DNA of 64,000 nucleotides from Dickeya aquatica (GCF_900095885.1 NZ_LT615367.1:992001-1056000); one strand, 5' to 3'. Shown: positions 30,565-40,403, counted from the stretch's first letter. The notes: generated from the sequence alone by a model not told the origin. A program made the numbers and translations.

Positions 30565-31575
30565 ATGTCAATGCGTCGTCTGGGATTATCGCTGGCTAGC
30601 GCAGCATTATTGTTTGCAGGGGCCGCCTCTGCTGCTACCGAATTGTTGAACGTCTCTTATGATCCAACCCGTGAATTTTATCAGCAATATAATGCCGCCT
30701 TCATCAAACACTGGAAACAGACCACGGGCGAGGAACTGAGTATTAAGAATTCGCACGGTGGTTCCGGTAAACAGGCGCGTTCGGTGATTGACGGGTTGCA
30801 GGCTGATGTGGTGACGCTGGCATTAGCCGGTGACATTGATGCATTGAACCTCAACCAGCAACTGATTGACCCGCAATGGCAGGCCAGACTGCCAGACAAC
30901 AGCACACCTTATACTTCCACCATTGTATTTCTGGTACGTAAAGGCAATCCGAAACATATCAAAGACTGGGATGACCTGATAAAACCGGATGTGCAAGTCA
31001 TTACGCCAAACCCGAAAACCTCTGGTGGGGCGCGCTGGAACTTCCTGGCAGCCTGGGCTTATGCCCGCCATTTGCCGGGTGGAACGGATGAAAGCGCACA
31101 GAAATTCGTCACAGAGCTTTACAAACATGCGCCGGTGCTTGATACCGGTGCCCGTGGTGCCACTATTAGCTTTGTCCAGCGCCAGTTGGGCGATGTGCTG
31201 ATAGCCTGGGAAAACGAAGCCTATCTGTCGCTGAAAGAGCAAGGTGGCGACCAACTGGAAATCGTGACGCCTTCACTGTCGATTCTGGCGGAACCCCCGG
31301 TGGCGGTGGTAGACAAAATTGCCGAGCGCAAAGGCACCCGTAAACAGGCTGATGCTTATTTGAATTATCTGTACAGCGATGAAGGGCAACGGATCATCGC
31401 GCAGAATTTCTACCGCCCACGTAATGCCAAAATTGCCGAAGAGTTTAAATCGCAGTTTGCGCCGGTCAAACTGGTGACGATTGATGGCGAGTTTGGCGGC
31501 TGGAAAAGTGCGCAACCGAAGTTCTTCGATGACGGTGGTGTTTTCGATACTATCTTTAAGCAAATTAATAAATAA
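30565..31575 (+). CDS. sbp: Sulfate-binding periplasmic protein, Sbp type
   Basis: Periplasmic receptor of the sulfate ABC importer. ATG 30565 starts a typical signal peptide ([18 protein letters not shown]); GGGGAG lies upstream. The mature protein ([66 protein letters not shown]) is clearly closer to E. coli Sbp than to the thiosulfate-binding CysP. The total is 336 residues. It is first in an operon with cysT, cysW and cysA, in the place where E. coli has cysP. A hairpin at 31593-31620 between this gene and cysT may make the receptor mRNA more abundant than the permease mRNA. CysB control is expected but no box is assigned. Confidence 0.93.
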   Translation: MSMRRLGLSLASAALLFAGAASAATELLNVSYDPTREFYQQYNAAFIKHWKQTTGEELSIKNSHGGSGKQARSVIDGLQADVVTLALAGDIDALNLNQQLIDPQWQARLPDNSTPYTSTIVFLVRKGNPKHIKDWDDLIKPDVQVITPNPKTSGGARWNFLAAWAYARHLPGGTDESAQKFVTELYKHAPVLDTGARGATISFVQRQLGDVLIAWENEAYLSLKEQGGDQLEIVTPSLSILAEPPVAVVDKIAERKGTRKQADAYLNYLYSDEGQRIIAQNFYRPRNAKIAEEFKSQFAPVKLVTIDGEFGGWKSAQPKFFDDGGVFDTIFKQINK

Positions 31576-31592
31576 ACAACGAGTTAATCAGC

Positions 31593-31620
31593 AAAACCGC
31601 CACCACTTCGGGGCGGTTTT
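31593..31620 (+). terminator. Hairpin between sbp and cysT, partial terminator
   Basis: Perfect arms AAAACCGCC and GGCGGTTTT in the 98-base gap between the receptor and permease genes. The T tract has only 4 bases, so read-through into cysTWA is likely. Confidence 0.65.
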
Positions 31621-31673
31621 GCCACGTAGGTTGCCTGTGTGGCAACTGGTGTTTCTTGATTGAAAGGCTTGTT

Positions 31674-32486
31674 ATGTCACGACGTGCTTCACCGGTGATG
31701 CCCGGTTTTGGTCTTACTCTGGGGTTCAGCCTTAGCTATCTGGGGCTGATTGTGCTCATTCCGTTAGGGGCGATGTTTTTATACGCCAGCCAACTGACGC
31801 TTCCTCAGTTTTGGGAGCTCATTACCAGCCGCCAGGTACTGTTTTCGCTGCGTTTGTCTTTTGGCACGGCGTTATTGGCAGCTTTTGTCAATGGCGTGCT
31901 GGGCACGCTGTTGGCGTGGGTGCTGGTGCGCTACACCTTTCCCGGTCGCAAAATTATTGATGCGATGATCGATATGCCATTTGCGTTGCCGACAGCGGTG
32001 GCGGGCATCGCTTTGACGTCATTGTATGCCCCTCACGGCTTGGTCGGTTCACTGTTTCCGTTTCGCATCGCCTATACCGGGCTTGGTATTACGCTGGCGT
32101 TGATTTTTGTCACCTTGCCGTTTGTGGTGCGAACACTACAACCGGTACTGGCCGATATTCCCAAAGAAATTGAAGAAGCCTCCGCTTGTCTGGGGGCCAG
32201 CCCGTCGCAAACCTTCCGCCATGTGCTGTTGCCGGCGATTCTGCCTGCCTGGCTGACCGGGTTTGCGTTAGCGTTTGCCCGTGGTGTGGGGGAGTACGGT
32301 TCGGTGGTGTTCATTGCCGGTAACATTCCGTTTAAGACCGAAATTTTGCCGCTGCTGATTGTCTCGAAACTCGATCAGTACGATTACAAAGGGGCAACCG
32401 GCATCGGGGTATTCATGCTGGTGGTGTCATTTATCATGCTGTTACTGATTAATCTGTTGCAGCGTCGTATTCAACCTAAGTTATAG
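31674..32486 (+). CDS. cysT: Sulfate/thiosulfate ABC permease CysT (CysU)
   Basis: Inner-membrane permease subunit of the sulfate importer. ATG 31674 (MSRRASPVMPGFGLTLG) is preferred to an upstream codon at 31656 by homology with E. coli CysU; the product has 270 residues and about six membrane segments. The PAVAGI-type segment DMPFALPTAVAGIALTSLY and the EAA loop EEASACLGASPSQTFRHVLLP, which contacts CysA, are clear. It works as a heterodimer with CysW, encoded 11 bases downstream. Confidence 0.95.
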   Translation: MSRRASPVMPGFGLTLGFSLSYLGLIVLIPLGAMFLYASQLTLPQFWELITSRQVLFSLRLSFGTALLAAFVNGVLGTLLAWVLVRYTFPGRKIIDAMIDMPFALPTAVAGIALTSLYAPHGLVGSLFPFRIAYTGLGITLALIFVTLPFVVRTLQPVLADIPKEIEEASACLGASPSQTFRHVLLPAILPAWLTGFALAFARGVGEYGSVVFIAGNIPFKTEILPLLIVSKLDQYDYKGATGIGVFMLVVSFIMLLLINLLQRRIQPKL

Positions 32487-32497
32487 GCGTTTAAAGG

Positions 32498-33385
32498 ATG
32501 TCTATGGATCAGAGTCTTTCCGTGTCATCGGTGCGCCCCGACTCGGCACAGCGTCCGATAGCCTTTTATGTGCTGACATCGCTGGCGTGGCTGGTGTTTG
32601 TGCTGATTTTGGTACTGCCGCTTATCATGGTGGTTGCGCAAGGATTGCACAATGGTCTGGGTGCGTTCTGGCGGGCTATCAGCGAGCCGGATGCATTATC
32701 TGCACTTAAACTGACGCTGTTGGCGACCGTCATTTCCGTGCCACTCAATATGTTATTTGGCCTTGCTATCGCCTGGTGCGTGACCAAATTCGAGTTTCGC
32801 GGTAAATCGCTGTTGCTGGCGCTACTGGATTTACCGTTTTCCGTTTCGCCGGTGGTGACCGGCCTGATGTATGTGCTGCTGTTTGGCGCACAAAGCAAGC
32901 TATACCCTTTTCTGACCGAGCATCATCTGGAAATCGTCTATGCGGTGCCGGGCATTGTGCTGGCAACGATGTTTGTCACCTTGCCGTATGTCGCTCGTGA
33001 GCTTATCCCGTTGATGGAACAGCAAGGCAGCCAGGAAGAAGAGGCGGCACGTTTGCTGGGGGCAAATGGCTGGCAGATGTTCCGGTATATTACCTTGCCG
33101 AATGTGAAATGGGCGTTGGTATATGGGGTGGTGCTGTGTACAGCGCGTGCCATGGGGGAATTTGGCGCGGTATCGGTTGTGTCTGGCCATATTCGTGGCC
33201 TGACCAATACGTTGCCGCTGCATATCGAAATTCTCTATAACGAATACAATATTGTGGCGGCGTTTAGTGTCGCCATCTTGTTGCTCATCATGTCGCTGGT
33301 GGTGCTGCTGCTTCGCCAGTGGAGCGAAGCGCATTTGACGAAACAAATCGAGAAACAGCAGGAGTTGAGCGGAAATGAGCATTGA
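32498..33385 (+). CDS. cysW: Sulfate/thiosulfate ABC permease CysW
   Basis: Second permease subunit, 295 residues with about six membrane segments. The conserved [20 protein letters not shown] and the EAA loop [22 protein letters not shown] are present, followed by [18 protein letters not shown], a hallmark of CysW. Its 3' end overlaps cysA by 11 bases, indicating coupled translation. The start ATG 32498 follows AAAGGATG. Identification is secure from motif content and operon position. Confidence 0.96.
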   Translation: MSMDQSLSVSSVRPDSAQRPIAFYVLTSLAWLVFVLILVLPLIMVVAQGLHNGLGAFWRAISEPDALSALKLTLLATVISVPLNMLFGLAIAWCVTKFEFRGKSLLLALLDLPFSVSPVVTGLMYVLLFGAQSKLYPFLTEHHLEIVYAVPGIVLATMFVTLPYVARELIPLMEQQGSQEEEAARLLGANGWQMFRYITLPNVKWALVYGVVLCTARAMGEFGAVSVVSGHIRGLTNTLPLHIEILYNEYNIVAAFSVAILLLIMSLVVLLLRQWSEAHLTKQIEKQQELSGNEH

Positions 33386-34367
33386 GGTTCAAAACGTTAA
33401 CAAGCAGTTTGGTCAGTTCCGTGCGCTCAACCAGATAAACCTGTCGATTCAGAGCGGTGAATTGGTCGCCCTGCTGGGGCCATCGGGTTGTGGCAAAACC
33501 ACGTTACTGCGCATTATCGCCGGGCTGGAGACGCCAGACAGCGGCAACATCGTATTTCACGGTGAAGATGTCTCCGGGCAGGATGTACGTGACCGGCATG
33601 TCGGTTTTGTCTTCCAGCATTACGCGCTGTTCCGCCATATGACGGTGTTTGACAATGTGGCTTTTGGCCTGCGCATGAAACCGAAAGCCATTCGCCCGTC
33701 AAAGCGTGAAATTGAAAGCAAAGTGCATGAATTGCTGAACATGGTGCAATTGGACTGGCTGGCGGATCGTTACCCGGAACAGTTGTCCGGCGGGCAGCGT
33801 CAGCGCATTGCGCTGGCCAGAGCGCTGATTGTCGAGCCGCGCATTCTGCTGCTTGATGAGCCGTTTGGCGCACTGGATGCCAAGGTGCGCAAAGAGTTAC
33901 GCCGCTGGCTGTCTCGTTTGCATGAGGAGATCAACCTCACGTCTGTGTTTGTCACCCATGACCAGGAAGAAGCCATGGAAGTGGCAGACAGAATTGTGCT
34001 GATGAATAAAGGTGTGATTGAACAGATTGGGACGCCGGATGAAGTGTATAACCGCCCGGCAACCGAGTTTGTCTATAACTTCCTTGGCGACAGCAACCGG
34101 CTGAAGTTGGCCGGGCAGGATAAAGTCGTTCAGTTTCGTCCGCACGAAGTGTCGTTATCCAAACAGGCTCAGCATGATTACCAGCCGGTAGTGGTAAAGG
34201 ATATTCGCCCGCTGGGTGCCCTGACACGACTGGTGCTGAAGGTCGATGGGAATAATGAACTGATTGAAGCTGAAATCGCACATGATGATGCGGTGTTGGC
34301 TGATTTGCACCGTGGTGATGTGGTGCAGTTTAAGCCGAAACGTTATAACTACGATTGGGAAATCTGA
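33375..34367 (+). CDS. cysA: Sulfate/thiosulfate import ATPase CysA
   Basis: ATPase of the CysTWA importer. Walker [20 protein letters not shown]-loop [16 protein letters not shown], signature [16 protein letters not shown], Walker [13 protein letters not shown] and H-loop [15 protein letters not shown] are all canonical, a useful contrast with the altered ATPase at 4045. It has 330 residues, about 35 fewer than E. coli CysA; the C-terminal regulatory domain is short and ends [15 protein letters not shown]. It is the last gene of the operon, with no cysM following, and ends at a strong terminator. Confidence 0.96.
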   Translation: MSIEVQNVNKQFGQFRALNQINLSIQSGELVALLGPSGCGKTTLLRIIAGLETPDSGNIVFHGEDVSGQDVRDRHVGFVFQHYALFRHMTVFDNVAFGLRMKPKAIRPSKREIESKVHELLNMVQLDWLADRYPEQLSGGQRQRIALARALIVEPRILLLDEPFGALDAKVRKELRRWLSRLHEEINLTSVFVTHDQEEAMEVADRIVLMNKGVIEQIGTPDEVYNRPATEFVYNFLGDSNRLKLAGQDKVVQFRPHEVSLSKQAQHDYQPVVVKDIRPLGALTRLVLKVDGNNELIEAEIAHDDAVLADLHRGDVVQFKPKRYNYDWEI

Positions 34368-34371
34368 CCAT

Positions 34372-34400
34372 AAAAAAAAACGCCCGTCAGGGCGTTTTTT
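34372..34400. terminator. Bidirectional terminator, cysA/DoxX gene
   Basis: AAAAAACGCCC / GGGCGTTTTTT hairpin with a 4-base loop between converging genes; A and T runs on both sides. Confidence 0.92.
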
Positions 34401-34417
34401 CCAGGCATACGCCTCAG

Positions 34418-34852
34418 TTAACGGTAGTCTTCATTCGACACCACAGAGTAACGGCCACTGCCCAGCAGCACGATAACCAGACTGCACAGGAAATAGAACG
34501 CCTCTCCTTCCAGCCCCCATGCACCCACATTGGTGATGGTGAACAATTTGCCAAGCGTAACCAGCAGCGTTGCAATCAACAGGTTAAATGCAACCACCGC
34601 AGCAGAAATACGGGTCAATACGCCGAGAATAATCAAAACGGGAGCCAACACTTCGCCAATGTAGGCACCGTAGGCAATAAAACCGGGTAAGCCATGCTGT
34701 GCCAGCATTCCTGAGATCCAGCCTACGCCGTTTTCGATTTTGGCCACGCCGTGGAATAGCAACAGAATACCGACAGTCAAACGCAACAACAGTTTGCCGC
34801 CATCCTGGTGGTCGGTTAAACCGATAAAAATTTTATTGGCTTTTGCTATCAT
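34418..34852 (-). CDS. DoxX-family inner-membrane protein
   Basis: A 144-residue membrane protein with four hydrophobic helices (LLLRLTVGILLLFHGVAKI, FIAYGAYIGEVLAPVLIILGVL, AVVAFNLLIATLLVTLG, FYFLCSLVIVLLGSG). LLLFHGVAKIENG and GLPGFIAYGAYIGEVLAP are the DoxX family motifs. ATG 34852 (MIAKANKIFIGL) is chosen because the in-frame upstream part has no family match. The family is linked to redox and thiol stress in other bacteria, but no specific role follows from this sequence. It stands alone between the cys operon and the tRNA operon. Confidence 0.85.
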   Translation of the reverse strand: MIAKANKIFIGLTDHQDGGKLLLRLTVGILLLFHGVAKIENGVGWISGMLAQHGLPGFIAYGAYIGEVLAPVLIILGVLTRISAAVVAFNLLIATLLVTLGKLFTITNVGAWGLEGEAFYFLCSLVIVLLGSGRYSVVSNEDYR

Positions 34853-35123
34853 CGTCTTACCCTTATTAGGAATACATGTTATTAGGGCTCTAGTGTCATC
34901 TTTTGGCAACGGAATAAAAAACCAATACATTTGACGTTCCTTATCAAAAATTTTGCGTGATGGCGAATCGGTATTGTAAGGAGGCGTGCGGTGCAGGATA
35001 AGATAAAGACATCTGGCCGCTGGCTGGCGTTGTTGATCGACCGATTAATTTAACAAGATAGGGGAAATGAGCTTAGCAGTGGTAAAAGCAAGGAGATTCA
35101 GGGCAATAATAGGAAGGTTTCAC

Positions 35124-35150
35124 AAAAAGAAAAGCATACTGGCGGTATGC
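35124..35150 (-). terminator. Terminator of the Val-Val-Val-Lys tRNA operon
   Basis: Read on the minus strand, GCATAC / GTATGC arms with a 5-base loop are followed by TTTTCTTTTT, 41 bases after the end of the tRNA-Lys gene. Confidence 0.7.
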
Positions 35151-35190
35151 CGTAGCTTATGGTGTTATTGACCGGGTTGGTCGAGGTAAT

Positions 35191-35266
35191 TGGTGGGTCG
35201 TGCAGGATTCGAACCTGCGACCAATTGATTAAAAGTCAACTGCTCTACCGACTGAGCTAACGACCC
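35191..35266 (-). tRNA. tRNA-Lys (anticodon TTT)
   Basis: A complete 76-base tRNA with encoded CCA. The acceptor stem GGGTCGT pairs with ACGACCC, the D arm reads AGCTCAGTCGGTAGAGC, the anticodon loop is CTTTTAA with TTT, and the T arm is GGTTCGAATCC. It is the last gene of the four-tRNA operon, corresponding to lysV in the E. coli valUXY-lysV cluster that also lies beside gltX. Confidence 0.98.
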
Positions 35267-35273
35267 GCAGAAG

Positions 35274-35349
35274 TGGTGGGTGATGACGGGATCGAACCGC
35301 CGACCCCCTCCTTGTAAGGGAGGTGCTCTCCCAGCTGAGCTAATCACCC
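35274..35349 (-). tRNA. tRNA-Val (anticodon TAC), third copy
   Basis: 76 bases with encoded CCA. The acceptor stem is GGGTGAT / ATCACCC, the anticodon loop is CTTACAA with TAC, and the T arm is GGTTCGATCCC. It appears identical to the two upstream copies and ends 7 bases before the tRNA-Lys gene. Confidence 0.98.
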
Positions 35350-35392
35350 ACTTCTGTACTTCATTGCTGTAAGAAGACAGCTGGTATGAGAT

Positions 35393-35468
35393 TGGTGGGT
35401 GATGACGGGATCGAACCGCCGACCCCCTCCTTGTAAGGGAGGTGCTCTCCCAGCTGAGCTAATCACCC
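35393..35468 (-). tRNA. tRNA-Val (anticodon TAC), second copy
   Basis: 76 bases with encoded CCA, apparently identical to the copies on either side, with spacers of 43 and 49 bases. Same TAC anticodon. Confidence 0.98.
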
Positions 35469-35517
35469 AATCTCAATTCTTCTTACTTCACACAGCGAGC
35501 AACTCTTGGTTAAAGAG

Positions 35518-35593
35518 TGGTGGGTGATGACGGGATCGAACCGCCGACCCCCTCCTTGTAAGGGAGGTGCTCTCCCAGCTGAGCTAATCACCC
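35518..35593 (-). tRNA. tRNA-Val (anticodon TAC), first copy
   Basis: 76 bases with encoded CCA and the first gene of the operon. The promoter lies directly upstream at 35611-35638. The three copies probably support demand for this isoacceptor. Confidence 0.98.
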
Positions 35594-35610
35594 CCGCTGT
35601 GTGGAGTCGC

Positions 35611-35638
35611 ATTATAGGGATAGTTGAATGTGAGTCAA
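35611..35638 (-). promoter_or_regulatory. Promoter of the tRNA-Val/Lys operon
   Basis: On the minus strand TTGACT (35633-35638) and TATAAT (35611-35616) are 16 bases apart, followed by a GC-rich discriminator GCGACTCC, typical of stringently controlled stable-RNA promoters. The 319 bases between the first tRNA and gltX hold this promoter and presumably that of gltX; I see no further gene there. Confidence 0.85.
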
Positions 35639-35912
35639 CGCTTTTTAAAACGAAAACATCTGTTCGTTGTAAAATTAGGCGATATGCCGTGTTTCTGGGC
35701 GTTATCGTCGCTTACCTGCATATTTTACGGGTGTTAACGCCGGTGTGGCGCGGTTATGGCGTTGAGGAATCGAAGGGGAGTGATAGAATATTGCCCACTT
35801 TAATGCAGGCTGTGTTGTGCACTGATAGCGCTCATCCTTAATGGCGGAGCACAGCCCGGAATCCGGGTCAGTATTGACTGACCGTTGCTGTCTAATGAAG
35901 GCCGTAATCTCA

Positions 35913-37328
35913 ATGAAAATCAAAACCCGCTTTGCGCCCAGCCCGACTGGCTATCTTCACGTAGGTGGTGCCCGCACCGCGCTGTATTCCTGGTTGTTTG
36001 CCCGCCATCTTGGCGGCGAGTTCGTGCTGCGTATTGAAGATACCGATTTGGAGCGTTCGACCAAAGAGGCGATTGACGCCATCATGGATGGCATGAACTG
36101 GCTGAATCTGGGCTGGGATGAAGGCCCGTATTACCAGACCAAGCGCTTTGATCGCTATAACGCGGTAATTGATGAGATGCTGGAGAATGGCTCGGCTTAT
36201 AAATGCTATTGCTCCAAAGAGCGGCTGGAAACACTGCGTGAGCAGCAGATGGCAAATGGCGAGAAACCGCGCTATGACGGTTGCTGCCGCGATTCTCAGC
36301 AGCATCATGCTCACGATGAGCCCCATGTTGTGCGTTTTCGTAACCCGCAGGACGGTTCGGTTATCTTTAATGACAACATTCGTGGCCCGATCGAATTTAG
36401 CAACCTTGAGCTGGATGATTTGATTATCCGCCGTACCGATGGCTCACCGACTTACAACTTCTGTGTGGTTATCGATGACTGGGATATGGAAATTACCCAT
36501 GTCATTCGTGGTGAAGATCATATCAACAACACACCACGTCAGATAAACATCCTCAAGGCCTTGGGTGCGCCCGTGCCAGAATATGCTCATGTATCAATGA
36601 TTCTGGGCGATGATGGTAAGAAACTGTCTAAACGTCATGGCGCAGTCGGTGTCATGCAGTACCGCGATGACGGCTACCTGCCGGAAGCACTGCTGAACTA
36701 TTTAGTGCGTTTGGGTTGGTCACACGGCGATCAGGAAATTTTCTCGATTGATGAGATGAAACAGCTGTTCTCACTGGATGCCGTCAGTAAATCGGCCAGC
36801 GCATTCAACACCGAGAAATTGCAATGGCTGAACCACCACTATATTAATCACCTGCCGCCGGAATATGTGGCAACGCATTTGTCCTGGCATATCGAGCAAG
36901 CCGGTATTGATACCCGTACCGGCCCGCAATTGAGTGAGCTGGTGACATTGCTTGGCGAGCGTTGCAAGACACTGAAAGAAATGGCGGGCGCTTGCCGCTA
37001 CTTCTATGAAGAGTTTGCCGAATTTGATGCCGATGCCGCGAAGAAACACCTGCGCCCGGTGGCCCGTCAGCCGCTGGAATTGGTTCGCAGCAAACTGGCT
37101 GCTATCGCTGGCTGGACACCAGAAGCAATTCATCACGCCATTCAGGGTACGGCTGATGAGCTGCAACAAGGGATGGGGAAAGTCGGCATGCCGTTGCGTG
37201 TTGCCGTGACCGGCGCAGGCCAGTCGCCGGGTGTCGATGTGACGGTTCATGCCATTGGTCAGTCTCGCACGCTGGCGCGTATTGACCGGGCACTGGCGTT
37301 TATCAGCGAGCGTGAAGCCCAGCAATAA
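35913..37328 (+). CDS. gltX: Glutamyl-tRNA synthetase GltX
   Basis: Charges tRNA(Glu) with glutamate. ATG 35913 ([19 protein letters not shown]) gives 471 residues, identical in length to the E. coli enzyme; the frame is open upstream to 35841 but without family match. The HIGH motif is [11 protein letters not shown], the KMSKS motif is [11 protein letters not shown] and the zinc-binding CYC segment is [11 protein letters not shown]. The charged tRNA(Glu) also feeds heme synthesis through HemL. It is divergent from the tRNA operon and converges with metY. Confidence 0.98.
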   Translation: MKIKTRFAPSPTGYLHVGGARTALYSWLFARHLGGEFVLRIEDTDLERSTKEAIDAIMDGMNWLNLGWDEGPYYQTKRFDRYNAVIDEMLENGSAYKCYCSKERLETLREQQMANGEKPRYDGCCRDSQQHHAHDEPHVVRFRNPQDGSVIFNDNIRGPIEFSNLELDDLIIRRTDGSPTYNFCVVIDDWDMEITHVIRGEDHINNTPRQINILKALGAPVPEYAHVSMILGDDGKKLSKRHGAVGVMQYRDDGYLPEALLNYLVRLGWSHGDQEIFSIDEMKQLFSLDAVSKSASAFNTEKLQWLNHHYINHLPPEYVATHLSWHIEQAGIDTRTGPQLSELVTLLGERCKTLKEMAGACRYFYEEFAEFDADAAKKHLRPVARQPLELVRSKLAAIAGWTPEAIHHAIQGTADELQQGMGKVGMPLRVAVTGAGQSPGVDVTVHAIGQSRTLARIDRALAFISEREAQQ

Positions 37329-37363
37329 TTCCTGATTCAGTTATTACCCGTGTGGTCTTCAAT

Positions 37364-37390
37364 AAAAAACCCTGGTTTCCCAGGGTTTTT
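37364..37390. terminator. Bidirectional terminator, gltX/metY
   Basis: AAAAACCCTGG / CCAGGGTTTTT stem with a short loop between converging genes. Confidence 0.9.
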
Positions 37391-37409
37391 TATCTGCTTT
37401 GATCGTGGC

Positions 37410-38678
37410 TCACGCACCTAACGCCTGTTCCAGATCTGCGAGTAAATCTTCTATGGCCTCAATACCGACAGATAAACGGATCATCTCAGGTTTGACACCT
37501 GCTTTGGCCTGCTCTTCAGGCGTCATCTGGCGGTGAGTGGTTGATGCCGGATGGCAGGCCAGTGACTTGGCATCACCAATATTGACCAGCCGTTTGAATA
37601 TTGCCAGAGCATCATAAAAACGAACTCCCGCCTCGTAGCCCTCTTTCAATCCAAACGACAAAATGGCCGAAGGTGTCCCTTTCATATACTTCTGCGCCAG
37701 TGCGTAATGCGGATGCTCCGGCAACCCGGCATAGCTCACCCACGCAACTTTCGGGTGATTTTGCAGATAGTGTGCCACCTTCAGCGCATTCTCCACATGG
37801 CGCTCCATACGCAGCGACAAAGTTTCCAGCCCTTGTAACAGTAAAAAGGCGTTCATAGGAGACAACGCCGCCCCTGTATTACGCAATGGTACGGTACGAG
37901 CCCGGGCAATAAAGGCGGCCGGGCCAAACGTCTCGGTATACACCACGCCGTGGTAGGCCGGTTCAGGTTGATTCAACCCAGGGAATTTTTCCGGGTATTG
38001 ATGCCAGGCGAAGGTGCCGCCATCAACAATCACGCCACCCAGCGAATTACCGTGGCCGCCAACATATTTCGTGATGGAGTGCACGACGATGTCAGCACCA
38101 AATGAAATGGGTTTGCACAGTACCGGCGAGGCAACGGTATTATCGACCACCAGTGGAACGCCGCGCTGGTGGGCAACATTTGCCAGCCCTTCAATATCGA
38201 CAATGTTACCCGCCGGGTTGCCGATACTTTCGCAGTATACCAACCGGGTTTTATCATCAATCAGTTCGGCAATCGCTTCGGGGGAGTCATCGCTGGCAAA
38301 ACGTACCTCAACCCCGAAACTCGGCAGCATGTGGGCAAACAATGTATAGGTGCCGCCATAGAGCTGTGGCGTGGAAACAATATTGTCGCCTTGCCGGGTG
38401 AGGGTTTGAATCGCATAGGTGATGGCTGCGCTACCGGCTGATACCACCAGCGCAGCAATACCGCCCTCGAGTGCAGCAAGGCGTTGCTCCAGAATGTCGT
38501 TGGTTGGATTCATGATGCGGGTGTAGATATTCCCAGGGACGTCCAGATTGAACAGGTCGGCACCATGCTGGGCATTATCAAATTCAAAGGCGACATTTTG
38601 GTAGATAGGCACGGCTACCGCTTTCGTTACCGGGTCAGACTTAAAACCGTGGTGCAGGGCAATCGTCGCGTCTTTCAT
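37410..38678 (-). CDS. metY: O-acetylhomoserine sulfhydrylase-type PLP enzyme MetY
   Basis: Cys/Met-metabolism PLP enzyme of about 422 residues, in the O-acetylhomoserine (or O-acetylserine) aminocarboxypropyltransferase group. The Schiff-base Lys is in VVHSITKYVGGHGNSLGG. Other family motifs are YTRIMNPTNDILEQRLAALEGG (first part), SAGSAAITYAIQTL, YCESIGNPAGNIVDI and KSLACHPASTTHRQM. ATG 38678 is preferred to GTG 38690 because GGAG lies about 11 bases upstream. It would allow direct use of sulfide for homocysteine, beside or instead of the MetB/MetC route. No MetJ box was identified. Confidence 0.9.
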   Translation of the reverse strand: MKDATIALHHGFKSDPVTKAVAVPIYQNVAFEFDNAQHGADLFNLDVPGNIYTRIMNPTNDILEQRLAALEGGIAALVVSAGSAAITYAIQTLTRQGDNIVSTPQLYGGTYTLFAHMLPSFGVEVRFASDDSPEAIAELIDDKTRLVYCESIGNPAGNIVDIEGLANVAHQRGVPLVVDNTVASPVLCKPISFGADIVVHSITKYVGGHGNSLGGVIVDGGTFAWHQYPEKFPGLNQPEPAYHGVVYTETFGPAAFIARARTVPLRNTGAALSPMNAFLLLQGLETLSLRMERHVENALKVAHYLQNHPKVAWVSYAGLPEHPHYALAQKYMKGTPSAILSFGLKEGYEAGVRFYDALAIFKRLVNIGDAKSLACHPASTTHRQMTPEEQAKAGVKPEMIRLSVGIEAIEDLLADLEQALGA

Positions 38679-38982
38679 ACTCTTAGGCACTCCATGGGTA
38701 AATTAAAGGGAAACTCATTGCATCATATTTGCCAGTCAGCGACCGAACAGCACCAGATATTGCTTTGCCCGAGTCGATGTAACGGTCTGATCGTGGATGA
38801 TGCATTGTTGGGTTTTTTGTCAAAAGTGAGAAAAACTTTTTTGTCATAAGCTAATTGCTAAATTAACCTCGACGAAAGACATTTTTGTGTGTCACTGCCA
38901 AATAACACAGGGGGTTGTGATGATGTCGTCCGCATGGTTTGGCGGCTTTTTCAGCGGTTGGTCAGATAAATAGATTTTAGCG

Positions 38983-39011
38983 TTGACAGGGTTTAGGGGG
39001 TTGCATATGAT
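38983..39011 (+). promoter_or_regulatory. Promoter of the tRNA-Ala pair
   Basis: TTGACA (38983-38988) and TATGAT (39006-39011) are separated by the optimal 17 bases, followed by a GC-rich discriminator (GCGACCCG). The gap 38691-39043 between metY and the first tRNA-Ala holds this promoter and presumably the metY promoter on the other strand; I see no gene in it. Confidence 0.9.
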
Positions 39012-39043
39012 GCGACCCGTTCACACGATACAGTGTCGGATAT

Positions 39044-39119
<76 letters not shown>

Positions 39120-39164
39120 AATCTTCATCCCGCGTCGATTTGGCAGGTACTGTATCAGCGTTGT

Positions 39165-39240
<76 letters not shown>

Positions 39241-39378
39241 AATTCCCTCTTCCGTATTCCATTTATCAAATACATCACACCATATTCAATGAGTTACACG
39301 CCTGCCTGGTTGATGCCTGAGTGCAATGACCCTTGCCCGTCTGCCCATTGATTTCCACTCTTCTGTTGTCAAGCTAAA

Positions 39379-39417
39379 GAGCGCCACTCTCTCTGGCTGT
39401 GCAGGACAATGGCGCTC
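39379..39417. repeat. Inverted repeat GAGCGCCA...TGGCGCTC between tRNA-Ala and ung
   Basis: Eight-base perfect arms (39379-39386 and 39410-39417) with a 23-base loop, just after the ung stop. Without a T run it may be a processing site, a weak terminator or chance. Confidence 0.4.
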
Positions 39418-39421
39418 ATGA

Positions 39422-40108
39422 CTAGGTATTGTCCGGCAATTGCGGCATCCAGTTAATGGGTGGTTTGCCCTGTTGCGCTAATAATTGATTTGTCATAGAA
39501 AAATGGTGGCAGCCGAGAAATCCACGGTGGGCAGAAAGTGGCGACGGGTGAGGGGCTTTCAGTACGTGATGCCGTTGTGTATCGATAAGGCTGCCTTTTT
39601 TCTGTGCATGTGATCCCCACAACAAAAAGACAATTCCTTCACGGTGTGTATTGAGCGCATCAATCACCTTATCCGTGAAGGTTTCCCACCCTAAATTGGC
39701 ATGAGAGTGGGCTTTGCCCGCTTCGACGGTAAGCACCGTGTTAAGCAGTAACACTCCCTGTTCCGCCCAGCTTTGTAAAAAACCATGCGCAGGAATACTA
39801 AAACCGGGAATATCGTGGGCGAGCTCTTTATAAATATTCACCAGTGAGGGGGGCGCGGGTATCCCTGGCCTGACAGAGAATGACAGCCCGTGTGCCTGAT
39901 TCGGGCCGTGATAGGGATCCTGGCCGAGTATTACTACGTTTACAGCGTGAAATTCGGTAAAGCGAAATGCGTTAAAGACATCTTTTTGTGGCGGGTAAAT
40001 CACTTTTCCTGCCGCCCGCTCCTGATGAACGAATGACAGTGTGTTTGCAAAATAGGGTTGTTCTTTCTCTTGTGCCAGCACATCGTGCCAGGTCAGGGAA
40101 GTGGTCAT
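39422..40108 (-). CDS. ung: Uracil-DNA glycosylase Ung
   Basis: Removes uracil from DNA to start base-excision repair. ATG 40108 ([20 protein letters not shown]) gives 228 residues, one fewer than E. coli Ung. The water-activating loop is [22 protein letters not shown] with the catalytic Asp, and the DNA-intercalation loop is [14 protein letters not shown] with the catalytic His. The upstream in-frame part is not conserved. The gene is divergent from grcA, with about 400 bases between them. Confidence 0.97.
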   Translation of the reverse strand: MTTSLTWHDVLAQEKEQPYFANTLSFVHQERAAGKVIYPPQKDVFNAFRFTEFHAVNVVILGQDPYHGPNQAHGLSFSVRPGIPAPPSLVNIYKELAHDIPGFSIPAHGFLQSWAEQGVLLLNTVLTVEAGKAHSHANLGWETFTDKVIDALNTHREGIVFLLWGSHAQKKGSLIDTQRHHVLKAPHPSPLSAHRGFLGCHHFSMTNQLLAQQGKPPINWMPQLPDNT

Positions 40109-40308
40109 AAGATGTGAGCCTAATCCAGTCAATGGCGTTATTCCGGTTGTTATTGCCCGGCAGCCTGATTTGCAGTTCAAAGCCTAAGCTTACCGTCAAA
40201 CCTGTTACAGGGAAAATCCTTCCCCCCTTTTTCTTTCATCCATAAACCAATCATTACTTGTTTTTTTTAAAATTTACAAAAAAAATTGCAATCAGGGAAT
40301 GCGGTAAA

Positions 40309-40322
40309 TTGATGTAAAACAA
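40309..40322 (+). promoter_or_regulatory. Upstream FNR box of grcA
   Basis: TTGATGTAAAACAA matches the FNR consensus TTGAT-N4-ATCAA at 9 of 10 positions. Its centre is exactly 53 bases upstream of the centre of the second box, the spacing known for E. coli yfiD (centres at -93.5 and -40.5). Confidence 0.75.
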
Positions 40323-40361
40323 AAGATTATAAAATAGCAGTCAAATGACTGGTGGCAAAAA

Positions 40362-40403
40362 TTGATTTGCATCAATGATGATGGCCTGAATGGCTGGTAT
40401 ACA
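40362..40403 (+). promoter_or_regulatory. Downstream FNR box and -10 of the grcA promoter
   Basis: TTGATTTGCATCAA (40362-40375) is a perfect FNR box. A -10 element TATACA at 40398-40403 places the box near -40.5, the class II activating position. This predicts strong induction without oxygen. The 403-base gap between ung and grcA otherwise holds AT-rich sequence without a gene. Confidence 0.88.

Noticed and set aside
35191..35593. CRISPR-like regular repeats
   Set aside because: The 76-base repeats are three tRNA-Val genes and one tRNA-Lys gene.
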